36,261 nt of DNA from an uncultured Chlamydiae bacterium (GTDB taxonomy: Bacteria > Chlamydiota > Chlamydiia > Chlamydiales > CALBHK01): positions 1 through 36,261 of the forward strand of contig CALBHK010000301.1 of assembly GCA_937894565.1 (NCBI GenBank). Direction: 5' to 3'. The position numbers and the translations under genes were made by a program. The notes below the pieces were generated by a model. That model saw nothing but the letters and a program-made list of their open reading frames with translations, made no database searches and had not been told where the DNA came from. Shown here one piece after another: positions 7,363 to 14,401 of the stretch; position 1 is the first letter of the stretch; each line of letters begins with the position of its first letter.

Positions 7363-8607
7363 ATGGATTTGATAAAAAAAATACTATTTGCTTGCGTACT
7401 TGCAATTGGCGCTTCTGCAACTTTGCCTGCTGCTACTAGTGAACATTCTAATGCTCATGACCGTGATCATGAAGCTCTTGCGCAATTTGTTAATTCGAAG
7501 CGTACAATCACGCTTTCTGAAAAAGATGATTTCATGGACATCAATGGCGATATCCGCGTTGAACATATATCTAAAACAGAGCGCATCGTTCCTCCTGTAG
7601 GCGAGAAATATAAAAAGACAAGACATCTCGAAAATGTCAAACTTAACCTTGGAATTGGTTATAAGGCAGATGGAGTTAAAGCTTACGCAAAATTGTTTTT
7701 TGCTAATAGTGCCGGAATCAATCCTAATATCCACTCAAATGAAGCAGATGATGTCAACGGATTGTTTGGAAGTGGAACAGCTGATCGTCTTTGCTTAAAA
7801 GAAGCATGGATTGAAAAAGAGCTTTATGAATACTGCGGCTATAATGCCCGCCTCTTTTTAGGCCGTATTGGACTAGATAAGAAATTTGAATCAGCTGTGC
7901 AGTTTGGTGCCAGATTCAATGGTTTCTTATTCGAAGTGGACAAAAAATTCGAACCTAGCTGGAAAGTATATGCTAAAATCGGATCTTTTGTTGTAGATCA
8001 GCGTGTGAATCACTTTGCTCATGTAGCAGAAATCGGCGCATTGGATATTATGGAATACAAAGTGGACTTGATTTATAACTTCATCACATGGAATGAGTGC
8101 AGCAGAAACCGCGCAGGAACTCATCATCCTGAAGGTTTTAGATTCCGTAACTCTCAAATTTATGCAGCATACAACATTCCTCACGTTTATTATGGCTTTG
8201 ATGGTAAATTTTATGGTGCTTTCGTGTATAACCATGCAGCTAGACGTAATACTCTGACACCAAATTCATCTCAAAACAAAGCCGGCTATGTAGGCTTTAC
8301 AGCTTCTCAAGGTAGAAAAGAAGGCAATTTGACAATGAAAGTGGAATACCAAGCCGTTCAAGCGCAAGCAATTCCTGATGCGGATGCAAATGGAATTGGC
8401 AATGGTAACTTCCAAGGACATACTTTCACAGATGGAAGTGGACTTGGAGAAGGCAACTATCATGGGTTTAAAGTAAGCTCTGTTTACTATATCCTTGACT
8501 GTTTAGTTTTAGAAAGCAGCTATAACCAGACAAAAGAATTGAAGAAGAGCTTAGGCGGCAAACATGATTACCGCAAATTCGCTTCTGAATTGATTTTCCA
8601 ATTCTAG
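7363..8607 (+). CDS. Outer-membrane porin, MOMP-like (chlamydial type)
   Basis: Likely a beta-barrel porin of the outer membrane. An N-terminal signal peptide is evident: KK, then a hydrophobic ILFACVLAIGASATLPAA core with likely cleavage near residue 24-25. The mature part is rich in alternating aromatic and polar strands, and the protein ends in LIFQF, the terminal Phe recognised by the BAM assembly machinery. The 414-residue length fits MOMP-like porins of environmental chlamydiae. Four cysteines in the mature region could allow disulfide cross-linking, as in the chlamydial outer-membrane complex. A GGAG ribosome site lies about 8 bases before ATG and a strong terminator follows, consistent with high monocistronic expression. 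Family assignment is by general features, not alignment. Confidence 0.7.
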   Translation: MDLIKKILFACVLAIGASATLPAATSEHSNAHDRDHEALAQFVNSKRTITLSEKDDFMDINGDIRVEHISKTERIVPPVGEKYKKTRHLENVKLNLGIGYKADGVKAYAKLFFANSAGINPNIHSNEADDVNGLFGSGTADRLCLKEAWIEKELYEYCGYNARLFLGRIGLDKKFESAVQFGARFNGFLFEVDKKFEPSWKVYAKIGSFVVDQRVNHFAHVAEIGALDIMEYKVDLIYNFITWNECSRNRAGTHHPEGFRFRNSQIYAAYNIPHVYYGFDGKFYGAFVYNHAARRNTLTPNSSQNKAGYVGFTASQGRKEGNLTMKVEYQAVQAQAIPDADANGIGNGNFQGHTFTDGSGLGEGNYHGFKVSSVYYILDCLVLESSYNQTKELKKSLGGKHDYRKFASELIFQF

Positions 8608-8618
8608 TTTAAGTTTGT

Positions 8619-8646
8619 AAAAAGTGCCACTCATGTGGCACTTTTT
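8619..8646 (+). terminator. Rho-independent terminator of the porin gene
   Basis: A perfect 12-bp stem (AAAAAGTGCCAC / GTGGCACTTTTT) with a 4-base TCAT loop ends in a T run, starting 12 bases after the porin stop. Confidence 0.9.
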
Positions 8647-8666
8647 ACTGCCTGCTTATTTTCTTA

Positions 8667-8826
8667 GGAACTGTTCAGAAATAAATTGAGCAATTGACGT
8701 GCAGATTTTAATGCAGATTATAGAGATCGAAAACATGACATACGCTTTGTGTAGGCTTGTTTTCGATCTCTTTAAGATGCGTTAAAAGATGTATGTCAAT
8801 TGTTCAATTTATTTCCGAACAGTTCC
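8667..8826. mobile_element. MITE-like fold-back element (160 bp)
   Basis: The two halves are inverted copies of each other along almost the full length. Both ends read inward as GGAACTGTTC, then GAAATAAATTGA and CAATTGAC; the inner arms share AGAGATCGAAAACA. The element is flanked on each side by TTA, a plausible 3-bp target duplication. No coding capacity is visible. It sits between the porin terminator and the NYN gene, and the right TTA is that gene's TAA stop read from the other strand. The parent transposase is not in this window. Confidence 0.8.
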
Positions 8827-9336
8827 TTACTCTTCTTTATCCCTGTAGCGCTTTTCAAAAATGTCTAAATAATAATCGATTGTTCCAGGAAAATCACCGA
8901 GTTTTGGGCGCTCTGAGGGCAAGACTATCTTTTTTTCTCTGCTCTTTTTTATCTGCTTAGGAGGCTTTTCAAGTTGCTTAAGAAACTGGGAGAGGCTTTG
9001 TGTTTTAGCTCCCAATCCCCTTGCCCTCCAGGCCAGGCGTTGATCGTTTGTAATGATCGTCTCTCTTTTGGGATGTTTGGAAAGATTTAAAGCTTCTAAA
9101 ATGTAATCGTCTGCTGTCTGGCCAAAGTCTGTGAAAATAATATCGAGAGAGCGAAATTTAGTGCGTGATAGTTGTTCATCGCGTAGATGGGCATCAAAGA
9201 CAATGGTGAGGTTAAGAGAGGTTTGAGAAATTGAAGAATCTAATTCTTCTAATAGCTGTTCTCTTTCTTCTCTAAGCTCAGAAATACCTCCAAAGAGTTG
9301 AAAAAGCAGATTATAACCATCTAGAAAGTAATGCAT
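8827..9336 (-). CDS. NYN-domain RNA-binding / endoribonuclease, YacP/Rae1-like
   Basis: A PIN-like NYN nuclease of the YacP family; Bacillus Rae1 is a ribosome-associated mRNA endonuclease. The 169-residue length is right. The acidic pocket is seen as FLDGYNLL (Asp6, Asn9), IVFDAH (Asp48), GQTADDYI (Asp76, Asp77) and TNDQRLA (Asp98). A basic linker (KQIKKSREKK) and a conserved-looking C-terminal tail ending FEKRYRDKEE follow. It starts 2 bases after the rsgA stop, so it is the last gene of the RNA-metabolism operon. In Firmicutes yacP neighbours an rRNA methyltransferase gene, which is also the case here with rsgA between. Its stop codon is formed by the TTA flanking the MITE. Confidence 0.8.
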   Translation of the reverse strand: MHYFLDGYNLLFQLFGGISELREEREQLLEELDSSISQTSLNLTIVFDAHLRDEQLSRTKFRSLDIIFTDFGQTADDYILEALNLSKHPKRETIITNDQRLAWRARGLGAKTQSLSQFLKQLEKPPKQIKKSREKKIVLPSERPKLGDFPGTIDYYLDIFEKRYRDKEE

Positions 9337-9338
9337 AG

Positions 9339-10436
9339 TTATCTTCTTAAATGGTCTTCATCAAGTGTATCTAAGATGGATAGGTAATTAGCGTATCTAA
9401 GAGGGTGAATGAGCTCTCCCATTTTTTCTACAATTTGACAGCCAGGTTCATGCGTATGCGAGCAGTCGGGATATTTGCATTGAACATTCATTTCTTTATA
9501 ATAGCCACTTAAACTTTCTTTTTGAATATCCCAAACTCCAAAACTGCGAATACCTGGCGTATCAATGCAATACCCTCCGCCCTCCAGTGGTAGAAGGCTT
9601 GCAGAGGTTGTGGTATGGGACCCTTTTTTTGTCTTATTGATCACATCTCCTGTTTTAAGAGATGTTCCAATCGCGGCATTGATCAGAGAAGATTTTCCAA
9701 CACCTGACTGTCCAGAAAAAACAGAAGTTTTTTCCTTCATTGCTTCTTTGAGTTCTTGGATTCCTTCCCCCGTCTGTGTGCTGGTAAGAAGTAGAGAAAT
9801 TCCCGCTTTGGCATAGGCTTCTATACATTCTTGAAGAAGTTCTTTTTCTAATGAATTTTCTTTAAGCAGATCGACTTTATTGATGATCACAAAGGGCTGC
9901 ATACCTCCCTTTAAAGAGGCTATAATATAGCGGTCAATTAGAGGGGGTTTAAGAGGGGGGTTTACAACAGAGAGAGTGATGAGGACTTGATCGATATTGG
10001 ATGCAATGATGTGCTCTTTTCGTCTGGAGAGGGCATCGCCTCTGGAAAGAATAGTGCGTCTTGGGGCAATAGAGGTGATAGCGGCCTCTGTTTTTCCGGT
10101 GGGGATGATCTGAACAAAGTCTCCCACTGCTACTAGGCTTTTGCGAGAGGTTTTTTCTTTTTTCAAAATGCCTTTTAAAATGGATAGATAGAGATCTCCT
10201 GCCACATCGACAATAATGCCTTCAGAACAGATGGAGATGATGCGCCCTTCAAGAGTTTTGGATTGAGAAAGCCTTTTATCTTTTTTTTCATTAATTTCTT
10301 TATGTAATTTATGATGGTCTGTCTTTTTTTGTTTGGATAAATCTTTAGCGCCCGCTCGTTTATGAGAGAGTTTTTCTTCCTTTGAACGTTTTTGAAAGAA
10401 ATGTTCCTCCATCTCTTCATGCGTTTCTTTTTTCAT
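9339..10436 (-). CDS. rsgA: Ribosome small-subunit-dependent GTPase A
   Basis: A circularly permuted GTPase that acts in late 30S subunit maturation. The domain order is visible: an N-terminal OB-fold (about 62-125), then G4 NKVD (186-189), G1 GQSGVGKSS (242-250) and G3 DTPG (292-295), and a zinc site C-x4-C-x-H-x5-C made of Cys320, Cys325, His327 and Cys333. The 365-residue length includes an unusual strongly charged N-terminal extension of about 60 residues, Lys/Glu/His rich, before the OB-fold; it may bind RNA. It begins 15 bases after the methyltransferase stop with no strong ribosome site, suggesting coupling. Confidence 0.92.
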   Translation of the reverse strand: MKKETHEEMEEHFFQKRSKEEKLSHKRAGAKDLSKQKKTDHHKLHKEINEKKDKRLSQSKTLEGRIISICSEGIIVDVAGDLYLSILKGILKKEKTSRKSLVAVGDFVQIIPTGKTEAAITSIAPRRTILSRGDALSRRKEHIIASNIDQVLITLSVVNPPLKPPLIDRYIIASLKGGMQPFVIINKVDLLKENSLEKELLQECIEAYAKAGISLLLTSTQTGEGIQELKEAMKEKTSVFSGQSGVGKSSLINAAIGTSLKTGDVINKTKKGSHTTTSASLLPLEGGGYCIDTPGIRSFGVWDIQKESLSGYYKEMNVQCKYPDCSHTHEPGCQIVEKMGELIHPLRYANYLSILDTLDEDHLRR

Positions 10437-10451
10437 GATAACTCAGTTAAC

Positions 10452-11180
10452 TCATTGGTTTTCTAAAAGATACATTAGGATACCACCGGCGACAGAAACA
10501 TTCAAGGAGTCAATATTTTGAATAGGTAGAGTAATTGCTTCGCAAAATGTTTTAGCCTCTGCGCTCACTCCTTGGCTTTCATTGCCCAATAAGAGAAGAA
10601 GGGGGGCATCTTTGCGCTTAAATGAGTGGGCTTTCATACCATTTAAATCGGCTGCAAGCGCTTGATAATTTTTGGCCCTCTTTTTTAATGTTTCCATGCT
10701 TCCTTGTTCGATAGGGATTTTAAAAGTAGCCCCTTTTGCGGCCCGTAGAGCTTTATCATTATAGGGATCGCAGCAGCCATCAATAAGATAAACCCCTTTC
10801 CAGCCAAACGCCAGGGCTGTGCGAATGAGTGTTCCCATATTCCCAGGATCCCCAATTTGATCCAGTGCAAGTAGGGTTTGGCATGTAGAGAGATCGCTGT
10901 TGGAGGGCATGTCAATTTCTGCGATCATCCCTTCGGGATGTTCGCAGTGAGAGATTTTTTCTATAATGGAAAGAGGAACTTGAAAGAGCTCATTTGCTTC
11001 TATATTTAAAGCCTTTTCACAGGTAAGAAGGGTACGAATGGGTAAAATTTCTGCTGCTTCCCGTATCATTTTTTCGCCTTCGATGATCACTTTTCTTTGC
11101 TCATAGCGGTATTTGCGCTGGCTGCACAGTCTCACAAAATGTTTAATGAGCGGATGAGTGGGGCTATTGATGCAATTCAT
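10452..11180 (-). CDS. SpoU/TrmH-family RNA 2'-O-methyltransferase
   Basis: A SAM-dependent RNA ribose methyltransferase with a trefoil-knot fold. The N-terminal substrate-binding domain (about 1-80; QRKVIIEGEKMIREA is typical) is followed by the three SPOUT motifs: GDPGNMGTLIRTALAFG, LLLGNESQGVS and IQNIDSLNVSVAGGILMY. The 242-residue length and domain order resemble the 23S rRNA methyltransferases (RlmB/TsnR-like); the exact target cannot be told. The start overlaps the upstream nucleotidyltransferase stop by 4 bp. The bases just before ATG read CCTCC rather than AGGAGG, so initiation probably depends on translational coupling. Confidence 0.87.
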   Translation of the reverse strand: MNCINSPTHPLIKHFVRLCSQRKYRYEQRKVIIEGEKMIREAAEILPIRTLLTCEKALNIEANELFQVPLSIIEKISHCEHPEGMIAEIDMPSNSDLSTCQTLLALDQIGDPGNMGTLIRTALAFGWKGVYLIDGCCDPYNDKALRAAKGATFKIPIEQGSMETLKKRAKNYQALAADLNGMKAHSFKRKDAPLLLLLGNESQGVSAEAKTFCEAITLPIQNIDSLNVSVAGGILMYLLENQ

Positions 11181-12406
11181 GAAAAGGAGGTTTTTTTGAG
11201 TTGTTCCATAACAACAATTGGATCTTCTGATTGGATTGTAATGGCAATTTCTTCAGCTTTTTTAAGCAGAAGGCCCATTGTTTTTCCGGGGAGGATTCCT
11301 TCTTTTTTAAGCATTTCAGCAGTGATAAGAGGGGTTTGATCTTTGATGCGCTTAACATAGGGCTTAAGAGATTTGTATCTTTGCTCATGTTCTTGCAGGA
11401 AAAGGGGGTAATTTTTCCCGGCAAAGCAAGCAGCGAGGATCTCCAAACAGCATTTTGCGTCCAAAAGGGCATAATAATGACTCCATTCCACAAGCTGCGG
11501 CGCTTGACCTTTCAGCTCTGCTTTTACAAGATCTATGCCTTTTAAAAGATCCTGGCCGCATTTTAATTCATTGCGGCTTGTCTTTAAATAAGTACACATC
11601 TCTTTAAGCTCATTCTCTTGAAGAAGCGGAAAAAGCGCCAGTAAAAAAGCAATCGCAGGAGCATTTTTTGGAAAATAAGGGTAAATACGTTGGAGGCGTT
11701 GAATGTCTTCTGCTGTTAAGTGACTTAAAGAAGGGAATATGATCTTTAAAAGTCCTAACTCATGAAGAAGTTGGAGAGCTTTGCCAAAAGTTGCAGGGTG
11801 GGCCATTTTTTTAAGCTCTTGCCAAATGCGCTCCATTGAGACAGCAGGAAGGAGCTGAGGCGCATGCAGTTTTATGGCCTGGAGGGTAGATTCTTCTATT
11901 TGGTAATTAAGTGCAGCGGCAAAACGCACAGCACGGATCATGCGTAAACGGTCTTCTTTAAAGCGTAGTTCTGCATCTCCAATGGCGCGGATGATGCTCT
12001 TTTCAAGATCTTTTTGCCCCCCTACATAGTCGATGATCATTTTTTTAATAGGATCATAGAACATTCCATTGATAGTAAAATCTCTTCTTTGGGCATCCTC
12101 TTCTGGATTAGAGGGCTTAATACCACTCGGTTTTCTGCCATCTATGTATTCCAGATCTGTGCGAAACGTGCTCACTTCAAAAGAGTGTTGTTCAATGAGG
12201 ACAACAATGACGCCAAAAGCGGCCCCTACAGAAACTGTTTTAGGAAATAGAGCGGTGATTTGATCGGGAGAGGCACTGGTGGCAATGTCAATATCATCGG
12301 ATTCTCGCCCAAGAAGCAAGTCACGTACCCAGCCGCCTGCGTAATAGGCGGTGTGGCCGGCACTTTTTAAGCGCTGTATGATAAATTCTGCAAAGGGGTG
12401 TTTCAT
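11177..12406 (-). CDS. Class II tRNA nucleotidyltransferase / poly(A) polymerase
   Basis: Adds CCA to tRNA 3' ends or polyadenylates RNA; both activities occur in this class. The nucleotidyltransferase head shows GGWVRD (24-29), the metal-binding DDID (Asp38, Asp40), RRDFTINGMFYDP and RFKEDRLRMIRAVRFAA (the EDxxR template motif). The 409-residue length is typical of class II bacterial enzymes, with an all-helical C-terminal half and no clear HD domain. It is the first gene of a four-gene minus-strand operon devoted to RNA and ribosomes. CCA addition versus poly(A) polymerase is not resolved; chlamydiae often carry more than one member, commonly annotated pcnB. Confidence 0.87.
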   Translation of the reverse strand: MKHPFAEFIIQRLKSAGHTAYYAGGWVRDLLLGRESDDIDIATSASPDQITALFPKTVSVGAAFGVIVVLIEQHSFEVSTFRTDLEYIDGRKPSGIKPSNPEEDAQRRDFTINGMFYDPIKKMIIDYVGGQKDLEKSIIRAIGDAELRFKEDRLRMIRAVRFAAALNYQIEESTLQAIKLHAPQLLPAVSMERIWQELKKMAHPATFGKALQLLHELGLLKIIFPSLSHLTAEDIQRLQRIYPYFPKNAPAIAFLLALFPLLQENELKEMCTYLKTSRNELKCGQDLLKGIDLVKAELKGQAPQLVEWSHYYALLDAKCCLEILAACFAGKNYPLFLQEHEQRYKSLKPYVKRIKDQTPLITAEMLKKEGILPGKTMGLLLKKAEEIAITIQSEDPIVVMEQLKKTSFS

Positions 12407-12444
12407 TCTTCAGATTTTATATCATTTTCGTAAAATAAAGCTAC

Positions 12445-12602
12445 CCTGAACCTGTTTGAAGAATTGGTTTTTGACTACGTCGGCTTTGCATCAAAAATTT
12501 TATCTTCACTCATGCTGATGCCTTAGACAATGGTCATTGGCTCCAGATAAAAATTTTGAGTAGCCTCCTTGTCAAAACTCCAATTCTTCAATCACGTTCG
12601 GT
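12445..12602. repeat. Imperfect fold-back repeat between HECT and nucleotidyltransferase genes
   Basis: The left arm (TGAAGAATTGG near 12457-12467, then TTTTTGAC and CAAAAATTTTATCT) pairs with the right arm (AGATAAAAATTTTG, GTCAAAACT, CCAATTCTTCA up to about 12591); the match extends weakly to about 12602. It fills most of the 218-bp gap. It may act as a transcript-end structure for the HECT gene, which reads into it, or be a MITE relic. No target duplication was identified. Confidence 0.65.
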
Positions 12603-12624
12603 ATATATTCAGAGGAGATAAAAA

Positions 12625-14271
12625 TTATTTTATATTATAATCTTTCTGTTGAATAGCCAATTCTAAAAAGTTATTAAATGCTTCTTGAAGGGTAATTTGG
12701 GGGTTTTCTCGTTTTTTTACTTCCCAAAGATTTCTCATTTTTTCAGGATTGATAACCAGTTGCCCAAAGCAGGAATGGGCTTCCATGACAATATCCTCTG
12801 TACTATCCGTTTTAATTTCAAGTTTTTCATTGGAAGAAAGGGATGTCCCGGAGCAAATAAATATAAGGAAATTTTTAAATTGTTCTTCACTCGCATTTTT
12901 AATCCACTCTTCTAAAAAAGTTTTAAATTCATTGTTTACTGAAAAATTTAGATGTTTTTCCAGGACAGATTCTTTTGTCACTTCTTTTCCTTGAATATCT
13001 TCTTCCATCTCTAAAAAGAAACTTCGTGGGGGAATGTTATCCATTTTTCGATTGTTTAGAGATCCTTGTAAAAATAACCCCTCTCTTATAAAAGAAATTT
13101 CTTTAGGTATTTTTTCATTTTTTGAAGAGAAATATTCTATGATTTTCTCTTGTGTGCAATCTTCTTGTAGAAGAGCCTCTTCTTCTTCTTCTTTGTTGAT
13201 AAATTTTAAAAAATCATCATCAGCTTTTAAAACGCAAAGGGCAAATGCATTTCTAATATTTAATGCATTGTCAATTAAAAATTGATCGGTTAAATTCTCC
13301 TCATTGTTCTTTGGATCGTATTGTGGTAGCCAATCAGGACGATCCTCTTCCACTTGAAGTTGAACGGCTAAAAATTTTACATTTTCTATTATATTTTTCT
13401 CGTTCTCTGTAGAAGTATAGGAATTTACGGTAAAAAATTCATTTGGAAACATGAAGAGACCCATTGTTTTGACGTAATTAGGATCTTGTAGCTGATTTTT
13501 ATTTTTTGAACATGAGACGGTAAGTTGTTCAAGGGCTTTTATTAAGCCCTCATAATCCTCTCCCATGTGAGGAAGACAGGTTAAATAGAGGACAATAGGG
13601 TTAAATACTTCTCCAATTTTAGCTTTTCCTGCTGATGCTAAATTCAGTAGATAACCTAGCAATCTCAATTTATCTGCACCTGCATTTTTAAAACAAGAGT
13701 TTTTAGGATCATAAGTGGATTTTGCTAAAGCACGTATGCAATGAGATAAAAAATCCTTAGAAAGGGCTCCTGCATCTAATCCTTCCATTGGACTACCATC
13801 TTTATTAAGAAAGGTAATTTGTAAATGATTAGGGAGCTTGTTTTCTGCATTTTTTAAAAAATCTCCAATAAGCTTGAGAGCTAGTTCTGGTGCGTTTTGT
13901 ACTAAATCTAAACGGATAGTCACACATAGTTGATTAACATTCTGTCTAAGTTGATACGACCAGGAGTCCAGCTTAATTTCAACTTTCTCATTTTCTAATA
14001 ACTTATAATTGTGTTTTTTTGATAAAATAAGGCAAGCCACAACAATGTTAACCCCAGGAATCATTAAAGCTATATTTTTAAATAGAGATTTATCCTTAAT
14101 ATGTTTAACATAGTGGCTTTGTGTGGGATCGGCATTTGCAGCAGTAAATATCCCCTTGATCACTAAGTTAACCAAACCAACAACAGTGCTTAACCCTGGA
14201 ATAAAGTTGATGACTTTATCTGCGTTAATTAAAAATCTTTCAAAATTACTACAATTTCCTACTTCTGGCAT
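12625..14271 (-). CDS. HECT-domain E3 ubiquitin ligase, candidate host-directed effector
   Basis: Ubiquitin ligases of this type accept ubiquitin on a cysteine and transfer it to substrates; bacteria have no ubiquitin, so the target would be a host protein. N-lobe: LQITFLNKDG ... GLDAGALSKDFL (150-175) corresponds to the eukaryotic HECT start, and KLRLLGYLLNLA to the 'FKFIGRVAGLA' helix. C-lobe: EEQFKNFLIFICSGTSLS matches the 'LLQFVTGTSRVP' region, followed by VMEAHSCFGQLVINP, in which Cys501 (codon 12769-12771) aligns with the catalytic Cys of the LPxAHTCFNxLxLP motif. The N-terminus has two hydrophobic segments (about 20-43 and 66-84) that could be a membrane hairpin like those of Inc proteins. 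The start is well supported by AGAGGTGA about 5 bases upstream. Alignment is by eye, but both lobes agree. Confidence 0.8.
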   Translation of the reverse strand: MPEVGNCSNFERFLINADKVINFIPGLSTVVGLVNLVIKGIFTAANADPTQSHYVKHIKDKSLFKNIALMIPGVNIVVACLILSKKHNYKLLENEKVEIKLDSWSYQLRQNVNQLCVTIRLDLVQNAPELALKLIGDFLKNAENKLPNHLQITFLNKDGSPMEGLDAGALSKDFLSHCIRALAKSTYDPKNSCFKNAGADKLRLLGYLLNLASAGKAKIGEVFNPIVLYLTCLPHMGEDYEGLIKALEQLTVSCSKNKNQLQDPNYVKTMGLFMFPNEFFTVNSYTSTENEKNIIENVKFLAVQLQVEEDRPDWLPQYDPKNNEENLTDQFLIDNALNIRNAFALCVLKADDDFLKFINKEEEEEALLQEDCTQEKIIEYFSSKNEKIPKEISFIREGLFLQGSLNNRKMDNIPPRSFFLEMEEDIQGKEVTKESVLEKHLNFSVNNEFKTFLEEWIKNASEEQFKNFLIFICSGTSLSSNEKLEIKTDSTEDIVMEAHSCFGQLVINPEKMRNLWEVKKRENPQITLQEAFNNFLELAIQQKDYNIK

Positions 14272-14299
14272 AAATCACCTCTTTTCTTCAATTAATTTA

Positions 14300-14328
14300 A
14301 TTATATTACATTTGCTTATTAAGATTAA
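14300..14328 (-). promoter_or_regulatory. Putative promoter of the HECT ligase gene
   Basis: A perfect TATAAT (14300-14305 on the minus strand) lies 17 bases from a weak -35 TTAATC (14323-14328), about 29 bases before the start codon. It lies in the divergent HECT/mutL intergenic region. Confidence 0.35.
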
Positions 14329-14347
14329 ATGATTATTTAATTTAAAT

Positions 14348-14376
14348 TTGTCTGTTATTCTTTTGAAGTGTAGACT
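14348..14376 (+). promoter_or_regulatory. Putative promoter of mutL
   Basis: TTGTCT (14348-14353) and TAGACT (14371-14376) are spaced by 17 bases, each matching four of six consensus bases, ending 25 bases before the mutL ATG. Confidence 0.35.
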
Positions 14377-14401
14377 CTTTTCAAGAGAGAGAGGAATACC
14401 T

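Noticed and set aside
8757..8960. 67-codon plus-strand open frame
   Set aside because: It overlaps the MITE-like element and the antisense strand of the NYN gene; no ribosome site or recognisable product.
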